A DNA stretch of 64,000 bases from UBA10649 sp965227045 (lineage in GTDB: Bacteria > Actinomycetota > Actinomycetes > S36-B12): positions 2,604,001-2,668,000 of the forward strand of contig OZ245718.1 in assembly GCA_965227045.1 (NCBI GenBank), in the 5' to 3' direction. Below, piece after piece: positions 44,458 to 52,773 of this stretch; within the stretch, counting starts at the first letter, position 1; each line of letters begins with the position of its first letter. The translations under genes and the position numbers were made by a program. The notes under the pieces were generated by a model. That model was not told where the DNA came from. It saw nothing but the letters and a program-made list of their open reading frames with translations, and searched no databases.

Positions 44458-46542
44458 CTACGGCCTGATCGCCTGATTTTCCGAGTCGTCAGGAGCCGCA
44501 TTCACTATCTGCGAGCCGGGCCACCAGAATCGGTCGCCGGCGAGGAGCGCTAGTGCGGGGACGATGACGGTCCGGACGAGAAGCGTGTCGAGTAGCACGC
44601 CAAGGCAGACGATCAGTCCGATCTGCGCGAGGGCGATCAACGGCAGGACGCCGAGAACCGCAAACACGGCAGCGAGCAGGATGCCCGCGCTGGTGATGAC
44701 ACCGCCGGTTGCGGCTAGTGCGCGGAGCATTCCGTCGTGGCTCCCGAAGGTCATTGCCTCCTGTTTCGCACGGGTGACAAGGAAGATGTTGTAGTCGACG
44801 CCGAGCGCGACGAGGAACAAGAACGCGAGCAGTGGAACCCCTGAGTCAATGGCGGCGAAGTCGAAGACATGCGTGAACAGCCACCACGACGCGCCCATCG
44901 CAGCAAGGTAGGTGCCGACGACCGTCGCGACGAGAAGGAGCGGTGCCACGAGCGCTCGCAGCAGGACGATGAGCACGGTGAGGACGAGCAACAAGATCAG
45001 CGGGACGATGACGAGGGTGTCACGCTGCTGCGCGTCTGCCGCATCGAGGGACTGAGCCTGGGATCCGCCGACGTATGTAGTGGGCGTTCCCGAGAGTGCC
45101 GCACGCAGGTCGCGGATCGCCTGATCGGCGTCTTGGGATCCCGGGGCCGCGGTGAGCACTACGTTCGTCTGCGCGAGTCCGTCGCCCGTGGCGCCTGGAA
45201 CGACTGACGCAACTCCCGCAACTGACTTCGCCGTCTCCGCAACGGCGACCGCGTCCTCCTCGCGACTGATGACGGCCACTGGGTCGGTCGCGCCTGCGGG
45301 GAAGGCTCGCGCAAGGGTCTCCTGTCCTGCGACTGCTTCGGGCTTGGACAGGAACTGCTCGGTTGGCCCCAGACCGATCCGCAGTCCAAGCAGGGGGAGC
45401 GCGAGAACGACGAGAACCATGAGCCCACCGACGACGACGACGAGTGGACGGCGGGCGATCACCGCGCCGATGCGGGACCACACCGAATGTCGGTCGGTGA
45501 TCGCGGTGTCGCCAACCTTGGGAACAAACGGCCAGAAGAGCCGCCGACCGAAGATCACGAGGGCGGCGGGAAGCATGACCAACGCGTACACAAGAGCGAC
45601 GAGAACGCCCACGGCGCAGGCGAGGCCAAGGCCCCGAGTCGTCGGGATGGTCGCGAGCAGAAGCGTCAGCAGCGCGAGGATCACCGTGAGTGCGCTGCCG
45701 AGGATCGCGTCCCCCGCCCCGACGACCGCGCGGCGCATTGCCAGGAATCGATCGGGCTCGATGCGGAGCTCGTCGCGGTAACGAGAGATGAGCAGGAGCG
45801 CGTAGTCGGTGCCCGCTCCGAATACCAGGACGCTGAGAATCCCGAACGCCGAGTCATCCATGGGGATGCCGGTGAGCTGCGACATTCCACCTGCTGCGAC
45901 TGCAGCGACGCGGTCGGCGAGGCCGACGACGATCAGTGGCACGAGCCACAGCCACGGACTGCGGTACGTGATGATCAGCAGGATCGCGACCACGAGGACG
46001 GTCGCAAGCAGCAGGTTGGTGTTGGCGCCGTCGAACACGTTGGCGATGTCGGCCTGGAACCCTGCCGGCCCCGTGACCTGGGCCTGCAACCCTTCGGCGA
46101 GCCCGGCGCGGGCCGTCGCACGGATCTCCTCGACCGAGTCGGCAGTCCCGAGGACATCATTCGTGGCGGCCAGGGGAATGGTCACGAGGGCGACCGTGCC
46201 GTCGTCCGACTCGACGGGCGGGGAGCCTTGTCCGCCCAGCGCCAACGGAGCAAGCGCCGCTGCCTGGTCGTTGATCGACGACAGGTCCTCGGTCGTCAGT
46301 GGACCGGCATCGGTGCGAGCGAACACGACGAGCGCGAGCGTGGTCTTGCTGGCTGGAAGTCGGTCCTGAAGGTTCGCGACCTCGGTCGACTGCGCTCCGA
46401 CCGGCAGGGGGTCGGTCGCGTCGGTTGCTGTGGAGGACGAGGATCCGCCGAATCCGAGGATCGCCGCTGATGCCAGCAGGGCGCAGACGGCCACGGCCCA
46501 CGACGTCCGTCGACCCACCAGTCGGGACAAGAGAACGGACAT
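44458..46542 (-). CDS. MMPL-family transporter (RND superfamily)
   Basis: Large membrane exporter of 694 aa with two six-helix halves and two extracytoplasmic loops. Both halves have the MMPL signature after the fourth helix: GAGTDYALLLISRYRDE and ALGVDYNIFLVTRAKQE, containing the proton-relay Asp-Tyr. ATG 46542 has GGAGGAG upstream. It is divergent from a MarR regulator across a strong palindrome at 46574-46610. Likely exports a lipid or a toxic hydrophobic compound. Confidence 0.9.
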   Translation of the reverse strand: MSVLLSRLVGRRTSWAVAVCALLASAAILGFGGSSSSTATDATDPLPVGAQSTEVANLQDRLPASKTTLALVVFARTDAGPLTTEDLSSINDQAAALAPLALGGQGSPPVESDDGTVALVTIPLAATNDVLGTADSVEEIRATARAGLAEGLQAQVTGPAGFQADIANVFDGANTNLLLATVLVVAILLIITYRSPWLWLVPLIVVGLADRVAAVAAGGMSQLTGIPMDDSAFGILSVLVFGAGTDYALLLISRYRDELRIEPDRFLAMRRAVVGAGDAILGSALTVILALLTLLLATIPTTRGLGLACAVGVLVALVYALVMLPAALVIFGRRLFWPFVPKVGDTAITDRHSVWSRIGAVIARRPLVVVVGGLMVLVVLALPLLGLRIGLGPTEQFLSKPEAVAGQETLARAFPAGATDPVAVISREEDAVAVAETAKSVAGVASVVPGATGDGLAQTNVVLTAAPGSQDADQAIRDLRAALSGTPTTYVGGSQAQSLDAADAQQRDTLVIVPLILLLVLTVLIVLLRALVAPLLLVATVVGTYLAAMGASWWLFTHVFDFAAIDSGVPLLAFLFLVALGVDYNIFLVTRAKQEAMTFGSHDGMLRALAATGGVITSAGILLAAVFAVLGVLPLIALAQIGLIVCLGVLLDTLLVRTVIVPALALLAGDRFWWPGSQIVNAAPDDSENQAIRP

Positions 46543-46573
46543 GTCGGCTCCTCCACGTCGGCATGGCACTCGC

Positions 46574-46610
46574 ATATCGCTAAACAGGTGATTAAACTGT
46601 TTAGCGATAT
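46574..46610. promoter_or_regulatory. MarR operator in the MMPL/MarR divergent promoter
   Basis: ATATCGCTAAACAG and CTGTTTAGCGATAT form a perfect 14-bp inverted repeat with a 9-nt spacer. The right arm ends inside the ATG of the MarR gene (46609). A -10-like TAAACT lies within the spacer and right arm. Repressor bound here would block both promoters. Confidence 0.7.
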
Positions 46611-47097
46611 GGACATTAAGGCAGGTTCAGGTGTCCCGCAAGACGGGGCAGACGCGGTGTCCTGGGTGGAGAGCTGGGAGCCGTCAGATCCACTGTCCGC
46701 ACTCCAGGAGCTGCTCACGCTGTCCGTACGCGTCCGCCATGCCGTGGCCGATCGCCTGCACCTGTATCCCGGTGATCTCGACGCGATCCAGCACCTGATC
46801 GCCGAGCCCCTGGGGCCAGTGGAACTGTCGAGGCGGCTTGGCCTGACTTCCGCGGCAGCGACAGTGGCGGTCGACCGCCTCCAGGCACGAGGTCACGTGG
46901 TGCGAGAAGGGGATCCGACGGACGGTCGCCGCACGCGTGTCGTCGTGACGCAAAGCGGGAAGGCCGACGTGTTCGGCGAACTCGTGCCGATGTTCCAGGC
47001 GCTCGCATCGGCGGCCGACGATCTTTCCGCTGACGAGCGGGCGGTCGTGACTGGCTTCCTGACGCGCGCGATCGGCGCGTTGCAGACTCGGCTCTAG
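46609..47097 (+). CDS. MarR-family transcriptional regulator
   Basis: Winged-helix repressor of 162 aa. The core PVELSRRLGLTSAAATVAVDRLQARGHVVREGDPTDGRRTRVVVT is typical of MarR proteins. ATG 46609 is preferred to GTG 46588, which lies inside the operator palindrome. No ribosome site is visible, so the mRNA may be leaderless or nearly so. It probably represses itself and the divergent MMPL exporter, with a hydrophobic ligand as inducer. Confidence 0.85.
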   Translation: MDIKAGSGVPQDGADAVSWVESWEPSDPLSALQELLTLSVRVRHAVADRLHLYPGDLDAIQHLIAEPLGPVELSRRLGLTSAAATVAVDRLQARGHVVREGDPTDGRRTRVVVTQSGKADVFGELVPMFQALASAADDLSADERAVVTGFLTRAIGALQTRL

Positions 47098-47126
47098 ATG
47101 CTGCGCCAACTCCCTCGTCGAGGGCG

Positions 47127-47132
47127 CACACT
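47127..47132 (+). promoter_or_regulatory. -10-like CACACT for a leaderless start at 47139
   Basis: The hexamer is followed by TGCCTC and GTG. An identical 16-nt stretch (47123-47138) recurs at 57066-57081 before another start codon. Confidence 0.4.
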
Positions 47133-47138
47133 TGCCTC

Positions 47139-48359
47139 GTGACCAGGCGCCGCATGCCCCGCCCGAACGAGATCCTGCCGTTGATCGGAGCGCCCGACCG
47201 AAGCCGGACTCGCCTGCAGCGTCGTCTTGATCGATGCGCGAGCGTCTGGGATCTCCGGACGATGGCGAAGCGGCGAACACCCAATGCGGTCTTCGACTAC
47301 ACAGATGGCGCAGCGATGTCGGAGACAACTCTGGCGCGCAGTCGCGCGGCATATCAGCGGGTCGAGTTCATTCCCCGCGTGTTGCGCGACGTCGCTGATG
47401 TCGACCTGAGCGTCGACATCCTCGGCCAGCGCAGCGCTTTGCCCTTCGCGCTTGCGCCGACAGGCTTCACGCGCATGATGCACGAGGCTGGCGAGCCGGC
47501 TGTCGCACGGGCTGCCGCATTGACGGGCCTGCCTTACGCCCTGTCGACACTGGGCACGACGAGCATCGAAGAACTCGCTGCGGCGAGTCCGGCAACCCGG
47601 CGCTGGTTCCAGCTGTATGTCTCGCGCGACCGCGAGCGAGCCGAGGACCTCATGCGGCGAGCTGACGAGCAGGGTTTCGACACCTTGATCCTCACGGTCG
47701 ACACCGCGGTCGGCGGCATCAGGAGGCGCGAGATTCGTAACGGGCTGACGATCCCCCCGCAACTGCGCCTGGGCGCTATCGCCGACATGGCCCGCTATCC
47801 GCGATGGTGGCTCAACCTTCTGACCACAAAGCCGCTGGAGTTCGCGAGCCTGTCTCACACCGGCGGCACGGTCGGAGACCTGCTCACCCGCGTCTTCGAT
47901 CCCGGCGTCACCGGCGAGGACATCACGTGGATTCGCGAGAACTGGTCGGGAAAGGTCGTGCTCAAGGGAGTGCAGTGTCTTCAGGACGCGCAACTTGCCG
48001 CGGATCTCGGCGTCGACGGCATCGTCCTGTCGAACCACGGAGGACGCCAGATCGACATGGGCGGTGCTCCGCTGGAACTGCTTCCCTCAGTCGCGAAGGC
48101 GGTTGGGACTCGCGTCGAGGTCTACATCGACGGCGGGATCATGAGCGGTACCGACATCGTCGCGGCTCTGGCGCTGGGAGCTCGCGGGACCCTTGTCGGT
48201 CGCGCCTATCTGTACGGCCTGATGGCCGGCGGCTACGACGGAGTCGTTCGCGCGATCGAGATCCTGGAGAAGGAGGTGCGGACGACGATGCAACTGCTCG
48301 GAACAACGTCCGTAGCCGAACTCGATGGGAGCAGAGTTCGGCTACGGAACGTCGCCTGA
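47139..48359 (+). CDS. FMN-dependent alpha-hydroxy-acid oxidoreductase (LldD-like)
   Basis: TIM-barrel flavoenzyme of 406 aa that oxidises L-lactate, mandelate or a related 2-hydroxy acid. It has the FMN and active-site segments LAPTGFTRMMHEAGE, QLYVSRDR, GVQCLQDAQLAADLGVDGIVLSNHGGRQ (catalytic His and Arg) and DGGIMSGTDIV. Start GTG 47139 has no ribosome site but sits 6 nt after CACACT. Lactate specificity is probable, not proven; there is no lldR or lactate permease next to it. Confidence 0.87.
   Translation: MTRRRMPRPNEILPLIGAPDRSRTRLQRRLDRCASVWDLRTMAKRRTPNAVFDYTDGAAMSETTLARSRAAYQRVEFIPRVLRDVADVDLSVDILGQRSALPFALAPTGFTRMMHEAGEPAVARAAALTGLPYALSTLGTTSIEELAAASPATRRWFQLYVSRDRERAEDLMRRADEQGFDTLILTVDTAVGGIRRREIRNGLTIPPQLRLGAIADMARYPRWWLNLLTTKPLEFASLSHTGGTVGDLLTRVFDPGVTGEDITWIRENWSGKVVLKGVQCLQDAQLAADLGVDGIVLSNHGGRQIDMGGAPLELLPSVAKAVGTRVEVYIDGGIMSGTDIVAALALGARGTLVGRAYLYGLMAGGYDGVVRAIEILEKEVRTTMQLLGTTSVAELDGSRVRLRNVA
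48310..48347 (+). terminator. Stem-loop inside the 3' end of the hydroxyacid oxidase gene
   Basis: CCGTAGCCGAACTC and GAGTTCGGCTACGG form a perfect 14-bp stem with a 10-nt loop, entirely within the last 17 codons. The convergent gene's stop follows at once (48360), leaving no room for a normal intergenic terminator. The hairpin probably terminates or caps transcription on either strand. Confidence 0.55.
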
Positions 48360-49310
48360 CTACTTCTGGACCGTGATGGTGTTGCTCGAGTTGCCCACGA
48401 ATCCGTCACCGGCCTGCGCTGTGGTCAGGACGGTCCTGAAGTGACTGATCCCCTTGGGGAGCTTGCTGACGAACCGCACGCTCGAGAACTCCCCGAGGGT
48501 TACCGTCCGAAGGGTCGTCCAGCCGCCGAGACGGTTCTGGCGCTGCACGAGCAGACGATGCGCGTTGTACGAGGTCGACGAGATGACCTTGGTGACGAAG
48601 TACGCCTTGCCCTTCTTGACGAAGCGGAGAGCCAACGTCACGTTCGGCTTGACCTGGACGACCTGGGTGGAACTGCTGATCTTGTTGCCGCCGCTTTGGA
48701 AGTCAGCCCGGTAGGTCGTCTCGATCTCCGGAGCGATGGCGAACGCGTACGCGCCGCTCGCCGTCGTGGTGGCGGTGCCGACCTTGGCGTATGTGGTCTC
48801 GCCCTTGGCGAGAGCCATGATGTCGACGGCCGTGCCGGCGGTGTTCGTGCTCGTCTTGCCGGAGAGGTTGACCTTGTTTCCGTACTCAACGACTGCGCTG
48901 TCGGCATTCAGCGAGATGGTCGGAACCGCTGGCGGCGCCTCGACCGTGATCGTGCCCTTGAAGGTGTTGGCCCTCTGGTTCGGGTCCGAGTAGGTGTATG
49001 CCGCTGCCACGGTGAACGTGCACGACTGTGTCTTGGTCGGCTCGACGACCAGCGGGGTGGCAGTGCAGGTGAAGCCCGTCGTCTGCTTGAACACGACCTG
49101 ATGGGCGTCGACGTCGGCGTTCGTGAACGAGATCGTGTCTCCGACCTTGATCGTCTGGTTCATCGGCACGAACCCGGACTTGGTGATGCTGATGCCCTGG
49201 GTTGCGGCGCTCGCTGGCGAACTGATCGTTGCGCCCATCGCGACTAGCGTCAGCGAGCAAGTCGCCGCCAAGGCTGTGATCCGTGCGGATCGACGCACTG
49301 CGGTGTTCAT
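48360..49310 (-). CDS. Secreted protein with cupredoxin-like domain
   Basis: Exported protein of 316 aa. A Sec signal (about residues 1-37, ending near PASAAT) is followed by a cupredoxin-like domain (ITKSGFVPMNQTIKVGDTISFTNADVDAHQVVF) and two Ig/beta-sandwich-like segments. The usual copper-ligand block Cys-x-His-x-Met near YTYSDPNQ is missing, so copper binding is doubtful. AAGGG precedes ATG 49310. A SigF-type promoter lies upstream. It is likely a cell-surface structural or adhesive protein made under stress. Confidence 0.72.
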   Translation of the reverse strand: MNTAVRRSARITALAATCSLTLVAMGATISSPASAATQGISITKSGFVPMNQTIKVGDTISFTNADVDAHQVVFKQTTGFTCTATPLVVEPTKTQSCTFTVAAAYTYSDPNQRANTFKGTITVEAPPAVPTISLNADSAVVEYGNKVNLSGKTSTNTAGTAVDIMALAKGETTYAKVGTATTTASGAYAFAIAPEIETTYRADFQSGGNKISSSTQVVQVKPNVTLALRFVKKGKAYFVTKVISSTSYNAHRLLVQRQNRLGGWTTLRTVTLGEFSSVRFVSKLPKGISHFRTVLTTAQAGDGFVGNSSNTITVQK

Positions 49311-49346
49311 CGTGGTCCCTTCGTCGTTGAGTGTGGCCTTGCTCAG

Positions 49347-49371
49347 GTACCCGCACGACAGGCGACGAAAC
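49347..49371 (-). promoter_or_regulatory. SigF/SigB-type promoter (for 49310 gene)
   Basis: On the minus strand, GTTT (49368-49371), 15 nt, GGGTAC (49347-49352). It lies about 37 bp upstream of the start codon. Confidence 0.6.
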
Positions 49372-49430
49372 GGCCACTGCATAACGAAATGGCTTTCGTG
49401 AGGGCACCGAGCGCACCTCTTACGTGCGTA

Positions 49431-50225
49431 TTACCTTCTGCGGCGTCGTATCGCGATGAGAGCCGACGCCGCCAGAGCGGTCCACGAGGTCCCGAACAGC
49501 CAGCCGCCGATGACATCGGTGGGCCAATGCACCCCGAGCCACACACGCGTGAGCCCGACGATCCCGGCGTACGCGACCGCCGCCGAGCACATGGCGATCA
49601 GTTGCCCTCGTGATCGCAGTCGAGGCGCGAGGGCCCACACACAGCTGGCCGCGAAGATGGTCGCCGCCGTGGTGTGTCCCGAAGGAAAGGTGGGTCCTGA
49701 GGCCGCGCCCGCCCAGTCCATTGGGTCCGGGCGTTCTCCGCCCATCAGCGAGTTGATGACGAGCCCGAGGTACACGCCGAGGCTTGCAACGCCGGCGAGG
49801 AGGAAGCCGCTGCCCACTCGGGAGGAGGTCGACCGGGGCCCCTTGGGCGCGAGTGCACCGATCACGAGGAGGGCCGGGAGAGTGACGATCGTCGCTCCGC
49901 CCCACGTGAGAGCCCGCGCGAGGTCGGTGTCGAACGGCGCGCGATGGATGATGACCCAGGCGTGGATGTTTCCGTCGAGCGTGCCGGTCGGTACGGAATG
50001 CGTGCCGACCGCCACAGCAAGAGCGGCAAACGCGACACCGGTTCCGATCCCCAGCCAGAGCACGGCGTTGGCGCCGCTCGTGCGTGGCAGGACCTGGGGG
50101 AGGTCGACGACGACACCGTCATCGTCCGGGTGGCGCGGCGCGGTGGGGCTGACGACCTCGGAGACCGCGTCCTTGATGCTTGCCGCCGCGCTGTGTGCGG
50201 TGGGCTGGTCGTCGCTGCTCGTCAC
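49431..50225 (-). CDS. PAP2-family lipid phosphatase (second of the pair)
   Basis: Membrane phosphatase of 264 aa with six hydrophobic segments. PAP2 motifs: ERPDP (the first motif lacks the usual lysine), FPSGHTTAA with the catalytic histidine, and TRVWLGVHWPTDVIGG. A long polar N-terminus precedes the first helix. GTG 50225 overlaps the stop of the upstream PAP2 gene (GTGA). Last gene of the DAG-kinase operon, so it probably dephosphorylates phosphatidate or an undecaprenyl phosphate. Confidence 0.82.
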   Translation of the reverse strand: MTSSDDQPTAHSAAASIKDAVSEVVSPTAPRHPDDDGVVVDLPQVLPRTSGANAVLWLGIGTGVAFAALAVAVGTHSVPTGTLDGNIHAWVIIHRAPFDTDLARALTWGGATIVTLPALLVIGALAPKGPRSTSSRVGSGFLLAGVASLGVYLGLVINSLMGGERPDPMDWAGAASGPTFPSGHTTAATIFAASCVWALAPRLRSRGQLIAMCSAAVAYAGIVGLTRVWLGVHWPTDVIGGWLFGTSWTALAASALIAIRRRRR

Positions 50226-50920
50226 GGTGTTGCTCCAATCGCCTTCACGGATCTGGTCTGTACGGATGGGAGCAGGGTCGTCAGGACGATGGTGAGCCAT
50301 GCAGCGCCGCCGAGTGCACCGAACACCACATCACTGGGGAAATGCATGCCGCGATAGACCCGCGATACCGCGACGATGACCGGAATGGACCAGCACACGA
50401 CCGCAATCGCGACGGCGAGCCAGCGCGGTCGAAGCTCCCGCAGCACGATGAACGCGATGCACCCGTACAGGGCAACGGCCGCCGCGGTGTGCCCCGACGG
50501 GAAGCTGGAAGTCGGCGGTGCCAGGTCGAGTTGCGCCACGTCAGGTCGATCGCGTCCGACGAGTGCTGTGACGATGAGGAACACCTGTAGTTCGCCGACG
50601 ATCGCGGCGAAGACTGTCCACGACTCGCGCCATCGGCCCAGCCACAGGCGGAATCCCACGAACGTGATGATGAGGACGGCGATGCAGGTAGGCGTGTCGG
50701 ACAGGTAACTGCCAATGTGGGTCAGCGTGTCGAGGAGGCCCGTGCGGTGCTCGACGAACCACTCGTTGACGTCCGCCTCGGCAGTGAGCCATGAATCGGG
50801 CACGAGGTTGACGATCGACCAGCCGACCAGGCACAGCGCGAAGGCGAGGACCAGTCCGCCGCCGATGAGGCGAACTGCGACGACCGGGCCGCTGAGGGCT
50901 GGGTAGGTGTGAGGAGTCAT
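50222..50920 (-). CDS. PAP2-family lipid phosphatase (first of the pair)
   Basis: Membrane phosphatase of 232 aa with about six hydrophobic segments. Motifs: GRDRPDV, SFPSGHTAAAVAL and SRVYRGMHFPSDVVFG. It has a shorter N-terminus than the second PAP2 protein. ATG 50920 overlaps the DUF1206 stop (ATGA). Two PAP2 genes after a DAG kinase suggest opposing kinase and phosphatase activities on the same lipid pool. Confidence 0.85.
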   Translation of the reverse strand: MTPHTYPALSGPVVAVRLIGGGLVLAFALCLVGWSIVNLVPDSWLTAEADVNEWFVEHRTGLLDTLTHIGSYLSDTPTCIAVLIITFVGFRLWLGRWRESWTVFAAIVGELQVFLIVTALVGRDRPDVAQLDLAPPTSSFPSGHTAAAVALYGCIAFIVLRELRPRWLAVAIAVVCWSIPVIVAVSRVYRGMHFPSDVVFGALGGAAWLTIVLTTLLPSVQTRSVKAIGATP

Positions 50921-51744
50921 GCTCGCTCCCCGTCCGGGACATGCCGCCACAACATCTCCGTCACTCCGTAGAGTCCGAAGAGAACGAGTCCTGCGCCCAT
51001 CAGGGCAACGACTGCGCCGCCGAACGGCCGGTCGATCGCGGCTTGCACGACCTCGTTGATTCCGCCGGCTGTTGAGGCGTCACCCCACCACGCGCCCAGC
51101 ACGACAAGGCTGCCAGCGAGCGCGAAGACGATGCCGCGAGTGATCGTGCCGACGCGACCCAGCCACACAACGGCCTTGCGTCGACGTGGCGGGAGGTAGT
51201 CGAAGTAGGTGAGGAACTTTGTGGTCCAGCCCTCCCAGATCATCAGCAGTCCGGCGATCATGAAGGCGAGACCGAAGGCGCCGAGGATCGCCTGTCCTCC
51301 GGGCAAGTGGATAGTCGCATCCGCGACGCTCTCCTGCTGGTGAGTCTGGGACTCGCGGCTGCCCATGAGAATTGACACCGCCCCGAAAGCGAAGATCGAG
51401 TACGCGACCCCCCGCACGAGTGACTTTGCTCGAGGAACGAATCCGTCCTTCTCCCCATCGGGTCCGAAGACGACCTCGGAGAAGCGCCACAGTGCGTAAG
51501 CAATGAAGCCAGCGGCGAGCAGCCACACGAGGGCGGTGCCGAACTGCTGGTGCATCACCGTGCGCAGAGCACCGCGCTGGTCAACGCTCGTCTTGCTGTC
51601 GCCGACGACAACGGCAAGGGCCAGCAACCCCATGATGAGGTAGACCGAGGCGCGGGCGCCCAGGCCAACGCGCGCCACCCAGCCCATGGGCCGGCTCGCC
51701 GCGACCTTCTCGGCGATGCTGCCGTCGTCAGTTGTCGCGCTCAT
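50917..51744 (-). CDS. DUF1206 membrane protein
   Basis: Membrane protein of 275 aa with six hydrophobic helices arranged as three related pairs, as in DUF1206 (conserved GLGARASVYLIMGLLAL, then VRGVAYSIFAFGA and TRGIVFALAGSLV). Function unknown. It is positioned between DAG kinase (4-bp gap) and the PAP2 genes, with tight overlap, so a role in membrane-lipid turnover is plausible. Confidence 0.85.
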   Translation of the reverse strand: MSATTDDGSIAEKVAASRPMGWVARVGLGARASVYLIMGLLALAVVVGDSKTSVDQRGALRTVMHQQFGTALVWLLAAGFIAYALWRFSEVVFGPDGEKDGFVPRAKSLVRGVAYSIFAFGAVSILMGSRESQTHQQESVADATIHLPGGQAILGAFGLAFMIAGLLMIWEGWTTKFLTYFDYLPPRRRKAVVWLGRVGTITRGIVFALAGSLVVLGAWWGDASTAGGINEVVQAAIDRPFGGAVVALMGAGLVLFGLYGVTEMLWRHVPDGERA

Positions 51745-51748
51745 CGGC

Positions 51749-52633
51749 TCACGAGTCCGATGCGGGTACGCAGATCGTCGTGGACTTCGGGCGCACCTTG
51801 ATGCGCAGTTTCTTCGCGGGCTTGCGAACGCTTCCGTCGAGCTCGTAGGGAATTGCGTGATCGAAGCGGATGGTCATCTTGGTGCCGCGCGTCGTGACGA
51901 CGAAGGGCGACTTATCCGAGCGTCCGGCAACGACGCGGCTGAGAGTGCGGATCCACTGGGTGCGGCTCTTGGCATTGACGACGCCGATCTCCAGGATCCC
52001 GTCCTCTGCGCTGCCGTCGTCGAACACCTCGATCCCGGCCATGATCTGGCTGAGGTTGCCAAGGAGGATGCAGCTCATCTTGCCGGAGAAGAAGCGGCGT
52101 CCCTCGACATCGACCTTGCACCGGACTGGAGACGACTTCAGGTTCCGCGCGCCCGTCCATAGGTACGCGGCCCGGCCGACGCGATCCTTCAGTCCCTTGT
52201 CAGCCGCCTTCATTGCGAGCGCATCGAGCCCGGCCCCCGCCATGATCGAGAAGTGCTCGCCGTTGACGGTTCCCGTGTCGATCTTCCGGTGGGTGCCTAC
52301 GAGGCCGATCTGCACCGCTTTGGCCAGGTCCACCGGAATTCCCATGTTGTGAGCGAGCAGGTTTCCGGTGCCTGCGGGGAGGATGGCGATGGGAACGCCG
52401 CTGCCCGCGAGCGCGTCGATGCACTTCTGCACCGTGCCGTCCCCGCCCCAGACGAAGACGAGATCCGCGCCCTTGGACACAGCCTCACGCGCGACCTCGG
52501 GCACTTGCCGACTCTTGGCGACCTCGAACCACAGGGGTTGCGGGTAGCCGGAATCTGAGAGCACCTGACGCAACTCGCTCAGGCCACCGTCCAGTGACTT
52601 ACCGATATGCGCAATCACGGCAACGCTCGTCAT
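51749..52633 (-). CDS. Diacylglycerol kinase / sphingosine-kinase-like (YegS/DgkB family)
   Basis: Lipid kinase of 294 aa with the DAGK catalytic domain. Conserved motifs: FVWGGDGTVQKCID, LPAGTGNLLAHNMGI, and NGEHFSIMAGAGLDA. It likely phosphorylates diacylglycerol or a related lipid alcohol at the membrane. GGGGA precedes ATG 52633. It is the first gene of a four-gene operon behind a SigF-type promoter shared divergently with the DUF6328 gene. Confidence 0.87.
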   Translation of the reverse strand: MTSVAVIAHIGKSLDGGLSELRQVLSDSGYPQPLWFEVAKSRQVPEVAREAVSKGADLVFVWGGDGTVQKCIDALAGSGVPIAILPAGTGNLLAHNMGIPVDLAKAVQIGLVGTHRKIDTGTVNGEHFSIMAGAGLDALAMKAADKGLKDRVGRAAYLWTGARNLKSSPVRCKVDVEGRRFFSGKMSCILLGNLSQIMAGIEVFDDGSAEDGILEIGVVNAKSRTQWIRTLSRVVAGRSDKSPFVVTTRGTKMTIRFDHAIPYELDGSVRKPAKKLRIKVRPKSTTICVPASDS

Positions 52634-52687
52634 GAAGTCCCCATTCGTCCGCTCCAACTGGCAGACGAGTGTGCCTGCGGCATTGGG

Positions 52688-52713
52688 GTACCCCCGAGCG
52701 CCGGCGTCCAACC
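52688..52713 (-). promoter_or_regulatory. SigF/SigB-type promoter for the DAG-kinase operon
   Basis: On the minus strand, GGTT (52710-52713), 16 nt, GGGTAC (52688-52693). Its -35 lies 5 bp from the -35 of the opposite promoter at 52719. Confidence 0.68.
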
Positions 52714-52718
52714 GCGTT

Positions 52719-52744
52719 GGTTCGACGGAGTTCCACGCGGGTAT
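52719..52744 (+). promoter_or_regulatory. SigF/SigB-type promoter for the DUF6328 gene
   Basis: GGTT (52719-52722), 16 nt, GGGTAT (52739-52744), about 30 bp before the start codon at 52774. Together with the minus-strand copy it forms a symmetric divergent promoter pair. Confidence 0.7.
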
Positions 52745-52773
52745 GTGGAACGGATTTCATGGGGAGGTTGGCA

